A DNA stretch of 46,614 nucleotides, taken from the NCBI GenBank assembly GCA_016787415.1, contig JAEUUT010000231.1, positions 1 to 46,614 on the forward strand, given 5' to 3'. The notes beneath the pieces are model-generated. The model was not told the DNA's origin. It saw nothing but the letters and a program-made list of their open reading frames with translations, and made no database searches. Source of the DNA: Saprospiraceae bacterium. Its GTDB lineage: Bacteria > Bacteroidota > Bacteroidia > Chitinophagales > Saprospiraceae. Positions 34,365 through 46,000 of the stretch are shown here, piece by piece (position 1 is the first letter of the stretch; each line of letters opens with the position of its first letter). Both the position numbers and the translations under genes were made by a program.

Positions 34365-34622
34365 TCAGGCAAGGTGTTCCGAATCACGGGCGATCTGATC
34401 GTACTCACCTTTCCAGGCGTACCAGCCGAACAGACACAAGCCCAGCATAATCGGTGTGAAAATCGGGATGATGATGTACCAAAACATTTTGGTGTCGAGC
34501 ACCGCCTTGTTATTTTTTATGGCTGCGGCAATTTCAGTGGAAGCCTGCCTGCTCATCAGGTATATAACGGCGGCTCCGAGGAGTATCCACAGAAAACCTG
34601 AAATGCGTTTTATAGAATTCAT
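34365..34622 (-). CDS. Small two-helix membrane protein next to the MFS gene
   Basis: The 85-residue product has two hydrophobic helices (about 9-25 and 47-69) separated by a short polar region (RQASTEIAAAIKNNKAVLDTK) and a charged tail. It lies 58 bp downstream of the MFS transporter gene on the same strand, in the same probable operon. No family name can be given from the sequence; a role as a partner of the transporter is inferred only from position. Confidence 0.72.
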   Translation of the reverse strand: MNSIKRISGFLWILLGAAVIYLMSRQASTEIAAAIKNNKAVLDTKMFWYIIIPIFTPIMLGLCLFGWYAWKGEYDQIARDSEHLA

Positions 34623-34680
34623 GATTGTTATAGTTGAAAGTTGGTAAAAGAATGATGCTCAGGTTTGCAAACGCACAATG

Positions 34681-36249
34681 TTAGTCCATTACGTTTTCGT
34701 CGTTTTTCGACGGCAGGAACAGCAAACCAAGCACGAAGCAAACGGAAGCGATGACAATCGGATACCACAGACCTACATACGGGTCGCCGGTAGGATTTTC
34801 CGTTGTTTTGCTGGCATCAAACAAGCGTGTAGCAATAAAAGGCGTCAGGCCACCGAAAATACCGTTGCCTATGTGATACGGCAGCGACATGGAGGTGTAG
34901 CGAATACGTGTCGGGAACAATTCCACCAGGAATGCTGCAATCGGACCGTACACCATCGTTACATACAGAATCTGGATAAATACGAAGAACATCATCATCC
35001 AGAAACCGGAAGAAGAAAGCCAGAATGTTTTGGTTGTTTCCGCTTTCGGAGCAGGTTTCGACTTGTCAGCGAGTTTGGTCTCTTTCTTCACCGTTTTCAT
35101 GGAAGAACCATCTGTAAAGGCTTTTACCGTCGTTGTGGTGATCGTAGAATCGCCGGCAGGGTTCACTGCCACAGCCATGCTGTTGGACGATTTTTCTGCT
35201 ATTTCGGTTTTTGCCTTTGGATCCGCCAGGTTGTACATGGCCTTGTAAATAGGGCGATAACTCAGCACCGCCAGCAGCATACCCCCGAGCATGATGGTTT
35301 TACGACCAATTTTGTCAGACCAGGCGCCAAACACTAGGAAGAAAGGCGTTACCGCCAGAATGGCAATACACAACAGATAACGTACCTGCTCAAACTCTAC
35401 CGACAGCGTGCGTTCAATAAATGTCTGTGCATAAAACTGGCCTGTGTACCAAACTACACCCTGGCCCATTACGGCTGCGAACAAGGCGAGCAAAACCATT
35501 TTCAGGTTGGCTTTGTGCGCGAAGGACTCTTTCAGCGGATTAGCGGAAACCTTACCTTCTTTTTTGATTTTTGCAAACAATGGCGACTCTGCCATGCGCA
35601 AACGGATGTAAACGGAAACCGCGATCAGGAAGATGGATACGATGAATGGAATACGCCAGCCCCAATCATTGAATGCTTCTACACCCATGACTTTGCGGGT
35701 TGTAAGAATTACACCCAGCGACAGGAAGAAACCCAGCGTTGCCGTCGTTTGAATATAAGCGGTATAGTAACCTCTTCGGCTGGCAGGTGAGTGTTCGGCA
35801 ACATAGGTGGCCGCACCGCCATACTCGCCACCCAGCGCGAGGCCCTGCACAAAACGCAGGAGAAGAATCAGAATAGGCGCCCAGATACCGATACTGGCAT
35901 AACCGGGTATCAGACCAATAGCAAAAGTAGAGCCGCCCATCAACAAAAGTGTAAGCAGAAACGTGTACTTTCTGCCAATCAGGTCGCCAATGCGCCCAAA
36001 AACGAGGGCTCCAAACGGGCGAACCACGAAACCAGCCGCGAAGGTGGCTAGCGCAGCCAAAAAGGCTGCTGTCGGGTTGTCCTGGGGAAAAAACTGCTTG
36101 GCAATCGTGGTCGCCATGGCGCCGTAAATGTAAAAATCATACCATTCGATCAAGGTACCTACGGAAGAGGCCAGAATGACCTTCATCAACCCTTGCGAAC
36201 CGGCATCTTGCGCTTCGGCGTTGCTTAGAGAAGTAGAGGTGTTACTCAT
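34681..36249 (-). CDS. MFS transporter, metabolite:H+ symporter (MHS) family
   Basis: I start at 36249 (MSNTSTSLSNAEAQDAG), giving 522 residues. Features of the MHS family (ProP, ShiA, KgtP) are clear: SSVGTLIEWYDFYIYGAMATTIAKQFFP in TM1, RPFGALVFGRIGDLIGRKYTF (motif A), RFVQGLALGGEYGGAATYVAEH in TM4, SPASRRGYYTA and SDKIGRKTIML. Residues 340-408, between TM9 and TM10, form a hydrophilic Lys/Thr-rich insertion predicted on the periplasmic side. The substrate is probably a small organic acid or osmolyte. The promoter region shares an A+T-rich motif with prpE, and an ArsR-type regulator is encoded upstream. Confidence 0.92.
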   Translation of the reverse strand: MSNTSTSLSNAEAQDAGSQGLMKVILASSVGTLIEWYDFYIYGAMATTIAKQFFPQDNPTAAFLAALATFAAGFVVRPFGALVFGRIGDLIGRKYTFLLTLLLMGGSTFAIGLIPGYASIGIWAPILILLLRFVQGLALGGEYGGAATYVAEHSPASRRGYYTAYIQTTATLGFFLSLGVILTTRKVMGVEAFNDWGWRIPFIVSIFLIAVSVYIRLRMAESPLFAKIKKEGKVSANPLKESFAHKANLKMVLLALFAAVMGQGVVWYTGQFYAQTFIERTLSVEFEQVRYLLCIAILAVTPFFLVFGAWSDKIGRKTIMLGGMLLAVLSYRPIYKAMYNLADPKAKTEIAEKSSNSMAVAVNPAGDSTITTTTVKAFTDGSSMKTVKKETKLADKSKPAPKAETTKTFWLSSSGFWMMMFFVFIQILYVTMVYGPIAAFLVELFPTRIRYTSMSLPYHIGNGIFGGLTPFIATRLFDASKTTENPTGDPYVGLWYPIVIASVCFVLGLLFLPSKNDENVMD

Positions 36250-36321
36250 AAAAGTTAGTAGACGTTTAATTTTGTTGATGAACAAAGTGAAGGTTTTTTA
36301 TTCGGAGTTTCGAACGACAAA

Positions 36322-36346
36322 CAAAAGTATATACACATTTATATAT
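36322..36346 (-). promoter_or_regulatory. MFS gene promoter with shared A+T-rich motif
   Basis: On the minus strand TACTTTTG (36322-36329) fits TAnnTTTG, and immediately upstream 36329-36346 reads ATATATAAATGTGTATAT, matching the prpE motif at 15 of 18 positions. It lies 80 bp before the start codon; the prpE copy lies 95 bp before its start. The 345-bp gap 36250-36594 otherwise holds only the terminator below and a small palindrome at 36550-36581. Confidence 0.5.
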
Positions 36347-36492
36347 GTTGTTTATTTTTTAGAATATTTTTTTCTGGAAATTGAAATAAAATTTTACCCC
36401 CGCTTGTTCTGGAAGATTTTTTAAATAAAATTTCGACAGCAATCCGAAGGAAATTCACTTTTAAAATTTCGTTCGGGTGATTTTGCCTGAAA

Positions 36493-36543
36493 AAACAAAC
36501 AGGGGATAAAATCTGGCAGCCAGATTTTACCCCCTGTTTGTTT
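36493..36543 (-). terminator. Strong intrinsic terminator after the ArsR-type gene
   Basis: Arms 36493-36516 and 36520-36543 match at 23 of 24 positions around a 3-nt loop, and on the minus strand six T follow after gtttg. It lies about 50 bp after the stop codon of the regulator gene. Confidence 0.88.
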
Positions 36544-36594
36544 GGTATTAAATACTGAAATTTGCAGAAAATACAGTATTTGTATCTACATTTT

Positions 36595-36891
36595 CTATAT
36601 TACCTTGTTCAACACCTCCAAAATCTGGAAAAATGCATCGTTGGTTAAAGCATAATTGCTGTTTTTACCGTCTCTTTTCACCGTCACCACCCCGCGGTCT
36701 TTCAGTATACGCAAGTGGTGGCTGGCTACAGCCTGTTCAATGCCCAGCCGTTCATAAATTTCGGTAACGTTCAGCGATTTACTTTGATACAACATTTCCA
36801 CAATCAGCAGGCGATGTGGATGTGCAATAGCGCGAAGGGTTTCGGTTGCTGTTTCAAGAAAAGTAAACGAATATGGCAGTTCGGCTGGCAT
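36595..36891 (-). CDS. ArsR/SmtB-family winged-helix regulator
   Basis: I start at 36891 (MPAELPYSFTFLETATETLRAIAHPHRLLIVEML) because the TACATTTG box at 36913-36920 sits just upstream; a GTG-started form would overlap the promoter. The 98-residue product has the ArsR core: LRAIAHPHRLLIVEMLYQSKSLNVTEIYERLGIEQAVASHHLRILKDRGVVTVKRDGKNSNYAL. The metal-binding ELCVCDL motif of ArsR/SmtB is absent (SLNVTEIYERL), so it probably responds to something other than arsenite or zinc. It is encoded just upstream of the MFS gene, but a terminator separates them. Confidence 0.9.
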   Translation of the reverse strand: MPAELPYSFTFLETATETLRAIAHPHRLLIVEMLYQSKSLNVTEIYERLGIEQAVASHHLRILKDRGVVTVKRDGKNSNYALTNDAFFQILEVLNKVI

Positions 36892-36912
36892 AAAGTTTTC
36901 GTTGGTGATGCG

Positions 36913-36920
36913 CAAATGTA
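36913..36920 (-). promoter_or_regulatory. Probable -7 element of the ArsR-type regulator gene
   Basis: Reads TACATTTG then CGC on the minus strand, an exact TAnnTTTG match 21 nt before the ATG at 36891. Confidence 0.55.
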
Positions 36921-37017
36921 GACAGGATTGCACGAATTTTCACTTTTTAAAGAACATGGCGCGACATGGCATTGTGCCAAGCCGCGCCACATCGCGTCAA
37001 ATTGTTTATTCTGCGAA

Positions 37018-40000
37018 TTAATCGGCAATCGTTACGTCGCCTTTCAATACGATATGCCTTCCATCGGCAAGTTCCACATCGGCCCACCAGACAAATACGG
37101 CAGGATTCATCGGTTTGCCACGGAAAGTGCCGTCCCAACCCAGTTCTTCATCATTGGGCAACATATCTGTGCGCTGGAACAACATCGTTCCCCAGCGGTC
37201 ATACACCTGCAAGGAATGTATTTTGTTGATGGTTTGATCTGCCGCAAAAATGAGGAAGTAATCACTCTTGCCATCTTTGTTGTTCGGACTGAACACATTG
37301 GGCGCCCAAATCTGCGGGTCTTTCACCCGTACAATGACTTTTGCCACGTCTTCACAGCCGTCGATGTTAATAATTCGAACGGTGTATTCCGTATCCATAA
37401 ACGGCCGCGCAATTACCTCATTGGGTTTAGAGGTAAAAGTGAGTGATTCAGATGGCGACCAGATAATGGTATCCACCTGTATCAATGGAATATTTAGCGC
37501 GGCAGTCAGTTTGGTATCCTGACCAAACACGAGGGTGATATCCGGGTTCAAAGTCACCTGCGGTTCAACAGGTACCGGGAATGTGAGGGTTTGCGCATAT
37601 TCACAACCATTTACATCCTGCACGACGATCGGATATGTACCTGGCGTCATACCTCCAAATTCATTTGCCGTAACGAAGTTATTGCCTCCATCAATCGAGT
37701 ACAAATAAGGGCCGACACCTCCATTGACCGTTTCGACTACCAGCGATCCGGGCTGGCCGCCGCATTTGGGCAATTCGCGGCTCAAATTCACCGATGATGG
37801 ATAGTTCGTGTTTTCGGTAACAGCCACCTGGGCAGTATTGGTACAACCTGTTTGTGCATTGATGACCGTCAACAAATAAGTGCCCGGCTCGTCTACCGTT
37901 GGAGTAGCCGTGTTGCCTCCAGCCAGGATATGCCCGTTCGTGGTCGCCCAGGAATAATTTATTCCCGTTCCCGACGCCGATCCATTGGCATTCAGCAAGC
38001 CTTCATTGACCGAGCAGGTCAATTCAAATGCGCCTCCTGCCTGTGCCTGCGGCGGCTGAATATTTTGCGAAACGCTGGTGCTCTGGGTGGAAGTACATCC
38101 ATTCAGGGTATTGGTAATCGTCAGGGAATAGGAGCCAGGGGCATTCACGGTAGGAGTCAATGTATTTCCTCCGGAAATAATTCCATTGCCCGTCCAGACA
38201 TAGGTGAAAGCCCCGCCGGTGCTGCCTGAGCCCTGAATGACCGTTTGTGCCACATAACAGTTCAATTGAGCAGGTGGAGCGATTGCAATAGCGGGCGGCG
38301 TGATATCTCCCACGACAGTCACCTGATCGGTTGTAGAACAGCCATTGTACAGGTCGACGACAGTCAGTTGATAAGGGCCAACCGCCCCGATGGTAGGAGT
38401 AGCAGTGGTTCCACCCGAAATCACATTGGGGCCCGACCATGCATAGGAAATGCCCTGCGCTCCACCACTGGCAGTTCCATTCAGTTGAATTTGCGTGACT
38501 GCACAGGTAAGCAAGTTGTTCACGGTTGCATCCACTAAAGGAGGCGTCACGTTTTGGCTCACAGCAACGGATGTGGTGCTGGTGCATCCATTGATATTAT
38601 TGGTTACCTGCAACTGGTAAGAACCGGCATCATTGATCAAAGGCGCAGGCGTATTGGCGCCCGAAACGATGTATCCATTGGTGGTCGTCCACAGATAATC
38701 GTACTGCGCGCCGGTGCTGCTTCCTGCACTGCTCAAAGGCAGGGTCACCACAGAACAGGTGAGTTCGCCATTTACGGCAGCAGCCACAGCTGGCGCCGCA
38801 ACATCTTCCGGCACGTTGACTGAGGCTGTACTGGAACAGCCTGTCAGGGTATTCTGTACCGTCAACAGGTAATCTCCCGGATTGCTGACTGCCGGATCGG
38901 GCGTGTTCGGATCTCCGTCAATCGTACCGTTATTGGTCGACCATTGGTAACTATACTGTGCGCCAGTGCTGCTGCCAGTGATGTTCAGGTCGGTAGTTTG
39001 ATTGGCACAGGTAAGAACGGATTCATACCCGGCATTCGCATCCGGTGGGGTCACATCTTCCATAACGATGACAGATTCATCAGATACGCAGCCGTTGTTC
39101 ACATTGGTAATCAACAGGTTATAGGTGCCAGGGGCACCAACTACCGGCGTCAGGGTAGAATCCCCGCTGATAATTTGGCCATCTTGTGTTGTCCACAAAT
39201 AAGAAAACTGAGTACCTGTGCTGCTTTCCGTGCCATCGAGTGTCGCAGAGGTAATGGCACAGGTAAGCGTCGGAGAATCACCGGGATCTGCTTCGGGCGT
39301 ATTCTGATCGAGCAGGATTTGTACCGTGCTTTCAGAAGTACAACCATTACTTTGGTCGGTAACAAGAAGCGTGTAATATCCGCTTTGATCCACCTGGGGC
39401 TGCAATGTGGTGTCTCCCAGGAGAATATTTCCATCATCTGTATTCCAGTTGTACTGGTACTGGCTGCCTGTGCTGCTGCCGTTTCCATCAAGTGTAAGAA
39501 CAGGATGGGTGCAAGACAACACTTGCGGGTTGCCGGCAAGGGCGTTGGGTGCTGTCAGATTTTCCAGTACTGTCACAGAAGAAAGAGCGACACAACTATT
39601 AGCCGTATTGTACACCTGCAAGGTATATAGACCTGGTTCGTCAATTACAGGAGTCAATGTGCTGTCGCCAGCAGTGATATTGCCATCCGGAGTAGTCCAG
39701 GAGTACACAAGTGTAGATCCCTGTGTAGAGTTTAAGCCGCTTAATTGCAGGCTGTGTACCACACAGTTAAGTTCACCGACAACCTCGGCTTCGGCATTGG
39801 GCACATTAGCATCCCGGTCGATCAGTACAAAATCGGTACTCGAACACCCATTGTAACTATTGGTAACCACCAGGTTGTAAGTGCCTGGCGCATCTACTAC
39901 CGGAGTAAGCGTGCTATCTCCCGAAGCGATATTACCATCCGAAGTAGTCCAGTCATACACAAAAAGTACGCCTGTACTGCCTTGTCCAGCCAGTGTTGCA

Positions 40001-43000
40001 GAAGGTACCACGCAGGTAAGGGTGGATGGTGGGCCGGCATCTACTATTGGGTGTGCAATATCCTCGGTAATGGATACACTGTCGACTGCCACACAACCAT
40101 TATACGAGTTGGTAATGAGAAGCCTGTACAAACCAGGTTCGTCGACGGTCGGATTCAGGGTATTCCCGTTTTGGGAAATCTGACCTCCATTGAGCGCTGT
40201 CCAGTCATACTGGAAAAGTGGTCCGGTGCTCGACCCGATGCCATCCAGTACGATCGAGGTGGTTGCACAAGTCAATTCATTGGTGATTCCGGCCTCGGCA
40301 ACTGGTGCATTCCGGTCTTCATGAATGGAAACGGTCGACAATGCAGAACATCCATTCACTTGATTGGTAACAGTGAGCGAATAGTCGCCTGCCAGTGTTA
40401 TCGAAGGTTGCAGTCCTGTATAGGATGCAATATTGCCTGGCCCGGCCCATGTATAGACATAATCAGTTCCCTGACTCGATGCACTCGCATCCAGCAGTAT
40501 TGTATTCACCAAACAAGTTAATGTGTCAGGAGTACCTGCATTGGCCATTGGCAGGCTGGCATCCGCGGAAACGGATGTAGAAGCAGTACTGGTACATCCA
40601 TTATTAGTATTGGTAACTAATAAGGTGTAGCCGCCAACGGCATTTACAACAGGCTGCAAAGTGGAGTCACCCGAGAGTATATTTCCGTTTTGCGTAAGCC
40701 AGTTATAAGTGTACTGTGAACCGCTGCTGCTTCCGGAGCCATTTAAAGTAACGGAAGAAACTGTACAACTCAATATTCCGCCTGGCGCAACAGCCACCGC
40801 AGGCGCCGCATAATCGGTATCGACGATGACAGAAGCCGTAGCAGTGCAGCCATTGATCTGGTTGATGACACTCAAATTATACGTTCCGGGCAGATTAATC
40901 AAAGGCTGGAGCGTAGAGGCGCCCGAGACAATGAATCCATCCGGAGTATCCCAAATATAGGCAAATTCGTTTCCGAGGCTTGTACCCGAACCATCCAGAG
41001 AAAGTTCTTCAATACTGCATGTCAGGGTTTGTTCGGGTCCGGCATCAACAGTAGGAAACTCCTGGCTTGATTGTACGGTTACGGAAGCGCTGTCTTTGCA
41101 TCCGTTCAGGGTGGAAGACACTACCAGCATGTAATCGCCACCCAAATTTACGGTCGGGGAAAGGGTTTGATCGCCTGTCACCAGTCCGCTTGTTGGACCA
41201 CTCCATTGGTATTGATATTCACTGCCTGTGGAAGAGCCTGCGCCGTCAAGTTGTACCTGCGCATTCTGGCAGGAAATGATATCATCCACGGCTGCCGCTG
41301 CTACAGGTGGCGTTATATCGCGGGTCACGTTCACTTGTGCCGTTGCGGTACAGGAGTTCTGACTGTTGGTAATGGTAAGCAAATACAGGCCGGGAGCGGT
41401 CACCTGCGGGGTTGCTGTTGTAGCACCTGAGGAAATATTACCATTACTGGTTGCCCATTGATACACCGGAACACCCAACTGGGTACTACCCGTAGCGTCC
41501 AGCGCCACAACAGGATGGAAGCAATTGATCACATCAGGCGTTGCAAGTGCCGGTACGGGATTGACAATATTGTTCGTCACCACCACTTCATCCGTATCGG
41601 TACACCCTGTATTCGTATTGGTTACCTGCAACGTGTACACCCCTGCCTGATTGACAAAAGGTGTCATGGTAGTTGCTCCAGAGAGAATATTACCCGGATT
41701 GGCAGTCCACAAATACTGAATGCCCGGGCCAACCGTAGAGTTACTACCATTGATATTCAGGGTTGATGCGGTACATGTCCTTTGTAGATCAGGCCCAGCC
41801 ACGGCAACCGGCAAGTTTTGATTGGTTGTCACATTAGCCGCATCCTGAGACGTACATCCATTCTGTGTATTTGTTACCACAAGGGTATAAATACCTGGCA
41901 AATTGACCACAGGGGTAAGGGTATTTGCGCCAGATTCTATCTCGCCTGACGATGTCGACCATTGGTATGTGTAAATCGCGCCAGTAGAACTGCCCGCACC
42001 ATTGAGCGTTACAGTCGGGTTCTGACAGGTGATGGAAGCAGCGGGCCCTGCTTCAGCAACGGGGTGCGTCATGTTGCTGGAGACGGTGACCTGTGCTTGT
42101 GCAGTACACCCATTATCTCCGTTTCTTACAACGAGGCGATAAGTGCCAACCGCGCTCGCAGTGGCCGTGATCTGGTTATTTGGTCCAACAATCTGTCCTC
42201 CCGCAATATTAGTCCAGGTATACTGGAAGTTTGTTCCAGTGGAAGAATTACTGCCATCCAGTTGAATAGTTGGATTGAAACACGTCAGAACACTCGGTGG
42301 TAATATTTGCGCTGTAGGAGTTGCAAAATCCGAGGTAACCACCACTGCATCCGAACTGGTACATCCGGTACTGGTGTTGGTAATCATCAGTGTATAGGTG
42401 CCCGGTTGATTTACCGTTGGCGACATGGTACTGCCTCCGGCAGAAATATTACCCGGATTTGCCGACCATACCAGGGTATAACTTGGGCCGATACTACCCG
42501 AGCCCTGCAATTGCAAAGTTGGTGTAAAACAATTCAATACCCGATCCGGGCCGGCACTTGCCACTGGAACGCTCTGATCCTGTGTTACATTCACCGATAC
42601 GGATTTGGTACAACCATTGGAGGAGTTTGTCACTACGAGGGTATAAATCCCGCCCTGGTTGACAACGGGATTGAGCGTATTATCTCCGGAGAGAATATTT
42701 CCGTTTGATGTCGTCCACTGATACGAGAAATTGGGGCCAGTGCTGGATCCATTTCCATTTAAGGTTACGGTTGCATTCTGGCAGTTGATACCGCCGGGAG
42801 CAGACGCTACCGCATTGGGTTGGGTAAAACTGGCCGCCACTGTGACACTGGCCGTCGCTGTGCAGGAATTTGTCGGATTGGTCACTGTAAGCGTATAGGT
42901 GCCACCGGCAGATATGCTGGGTGTCAGCGTATTGCCGCCGCCGGATATAGTGCCGCCCGACCATGCATAGGTATATCCCGGTGCGCCTTGCGAACTTCCG

Positions 43001-46000
43001 GTGCCATCCAGTTGGATAATCGGATTGAAGCAATTGACTGGACCCGCTGGCGCCACGAGCGCAGTAGGCGTCTGTGTATCTCCTGTGATTGTCACATTAT
43101 CCGTGGCAGTACAGCCGGTATTGTTATTCGTGACAACGAGGGTGTATGTCCCGGCCTGATTTACTACTGCGTTCAGGCCGGTGGCAGAACCTTGAATATT
43201 ACCGTCGGTGGTTGACCACTGATAAGTAATGCCTGCTCCTGTGGCCGATCCTGCCCCGCTCAAGGTTACGGTTGGGTGGTTACAACCGATATTGAATGGC
43301 GCCGTAGCATTTACTGCGGGAGGCGTATTATTGTTCTGTACAGTAACCGATACTGTTCTGGTACATCCATTATTTGTATTTGTAACCGTCAGAACATAAG
43401 GGCCTGCTGCATTGATAGTAGGGGTCAATGTATTGCTACAACATGTAATACCCGGCCCCGACCAGTTGTACTGGAATTCAGACCCCTGTGATGAACCATT
43501 TCCATTTAATGACAGGGAAAGGGTGGTACAGGTAAGTTGGGCGGGAGGCGCTACGGCAGCGGTAGGCAGTGTGTTATTGGTTGTTACAGCAACAGTAGCA
43601 GTAGAGGTACATCCATTGGACGGATTGGTTACTACCAAAGTATACGTGCCGCCTGCCGAAACGCTGGGTGTGAGCGTTGTTCCACCTCCTGTGATCGTTC
43701 CTCCAGACCAACTATAGGTATAACCCGGAGGGCCTTGCGAACTTCCGGTGCCATCCAGTTGAATAACAGGAGTTAAACAGGTTACCTGCGCTGCAGGAGC
43801 AACGATAGCAGTTGGAGGCTGGGTATCTCCTGTGATGGTAACATTATCTTCTGCCGTGCAACCCGTATTGTTGTTTGTGACGACCAGAGTGTAGGTGCCA
43901 GCCTGATTGACCACCGCATTCAGTCCGGTGCTAGAACCTTGAATATTGCCGTCAGTAGTCGACCACTGATACGTAATGCCCGCGCCAGTAGCCGAACCTG
44001 TTCCACTTAAAGTAACGGTTGTATGGTTACAGCCTATGTTAAATGGGGCCGTGGCATTTGCAGCAGGAGGCGAATTATTGTTTTGTACTGTAACGGATGC
44101 CGTTTTTGTACAACCGTTCGTAGTATTGGTAACTGTTAATATATAGGTGCCGCCAGCATTTATGCTTGGTTGCAAGGTATTGCTACAACAGGTAATGCCG
44201 GGTCCCGACCAGTTATAGGAAAAATCAGTCCCCTGTGAAGATCCCATTCCATCAAGTGTCTGGGAAAGGGTATTACAGTTTAGTTGAACAGGTGGTGCAA
44301 TTGCCGCAGTGGGTTGTGTATTATCTGCGGTAACGCTTACAGTAGCAGTAGTTGTGCAGTTTCGGGCATCTCTTACTGTTACGGTGTAAGTGCCGCCCGC
44401 AGTCACGTTCGGATCTTGTCCTGACAAGCCCCCTGTCCAGGTATAGGTATAACCAGGCGTTCCACCGTTCACCGTCAGGTCGATCATGGAACTGGGTGTA
44501 AAACAATTGATCGTGGCAGGTGTATTGCTGGTAACATCCAGTAGCGGAGGTTCGACCAACGTCACGCTGGCCTCTTCCGTACATCCCTGGCTACTTGTGA
44601 CTGTTACGGCATAGGTGCCCGGACCAAGACTACCCGGGTTACTGCCAGAACCCGAAGGCGTCCAGGAGTAAGTATACGGTGCAGTTCCTCCACTTGGCGT
44701 GGCCGTTATGGAACCATTGGACAGTCCGAAGCAACTGGGGTTGACAGGCGTCAGGCTTAAATTTACATTTACCGTCGATAAATTTACATTACCACTCACA
44801 GTGCCAGTACATCCATTTTGCGACACCACACTCACCAATGAATAGGTGCCTCCGGATGTTGCCGTAATTACGGCTGGGCTACTTGTAAAAGTAGTTGTAA
44901 CAGGCGTACCGTTGGCATTGTAGGTAACCGTCCAGTCGCCCTGACCGGTCAGGTTCAGATTCAGGTTGATGGTATTGGAAGAACCGACACAGAACACACC
45001 CGAACCGGAGAGCGTAGCCGTTGGCACAGGAGAAAGTGTAACAGTTGCTTCATCGGTGCTGGTACGTCCGCAGGCGTCAGTAACGGTAACCGTGTATGTA
45101 TTGGTGCCGACGGCTGCTACATTCAGCGTCGGCGATGTAGCGCCATTGCTCCACATATATGTCAGCGGTGGTGTTGCACCGCTCACACTGGGTGACAATA
45201 CGGTATTGGTGCTGCCACAGCCATTGAAATCATTCAAATTTACCGTCAGAGGTTGTAAATCCTGAATATTAAAAGTAACCTGCGTTTGTGTGCAGGAGCA
45301 GGAGTTGCTCAGCGAAAGAATGATGGTTTCGTTGCCTTCCAAAATGCCATCGGCAAAAACATTGATGGGTATAAGGATAGAAGTCTGGCCGGCAGGAATA
45401 ATAATTGGACCGAAAATAGGAGCATAATCCACCCCGGGAGTTGCAGTTCCGCTGATAGTAAAAGTTACTTCTTCATCCACGCCAATATTTCCTGCACCCC
45501 GGGAGATTCTAATAGAACCCTGGTTGCATCCTTCCAATACAAATTGGGCTGATGTCGGATATACCGCCGCAGCATTTGCAATACCCCCCGCGCTAAAAGA
45601 ATTGGCGCGCAGGAATACGGCAGAAGCATAGGCAGCATCCCCGGCATCTGCAATTGCCAGTTTAATATGGTATGTAGAGCACGGAATTACATTCGCCACT
45701 GCTGTAAATACGGAAGTCCACCCGTCCAACTGACACTCGGCTGTATTGGTTGGCGGTGTAGCGCAGGTATTGCTATTACTGACAAAATAAGTGGAATTCG
45801 TCACATCACTTACATTATCTATGGTTACCGGCGTTGAAGTACTCGGAATAACCGCAATGTTTTGTGTGCCGGGAATACCCGGGCCGCTAATAAAAAACCC
45901 GAATACGTCATTGAAACCCTGGTCTACAAACTCGCAGTATTCATCCGATCCGAATACAAAATCAAACGAAACAGTAGGCGCGGTAGGCCTGAAGTCGAAC

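Noticed and set aside
36550..36581. 8-bp palindrome (aaatactg / cagtattt) as an operator of the ArsR-type gene
   Set aside because: It lies after the stop codon of that gene and before its terminator, far from any predicted -7 box; a regulatory role cannot be supported.
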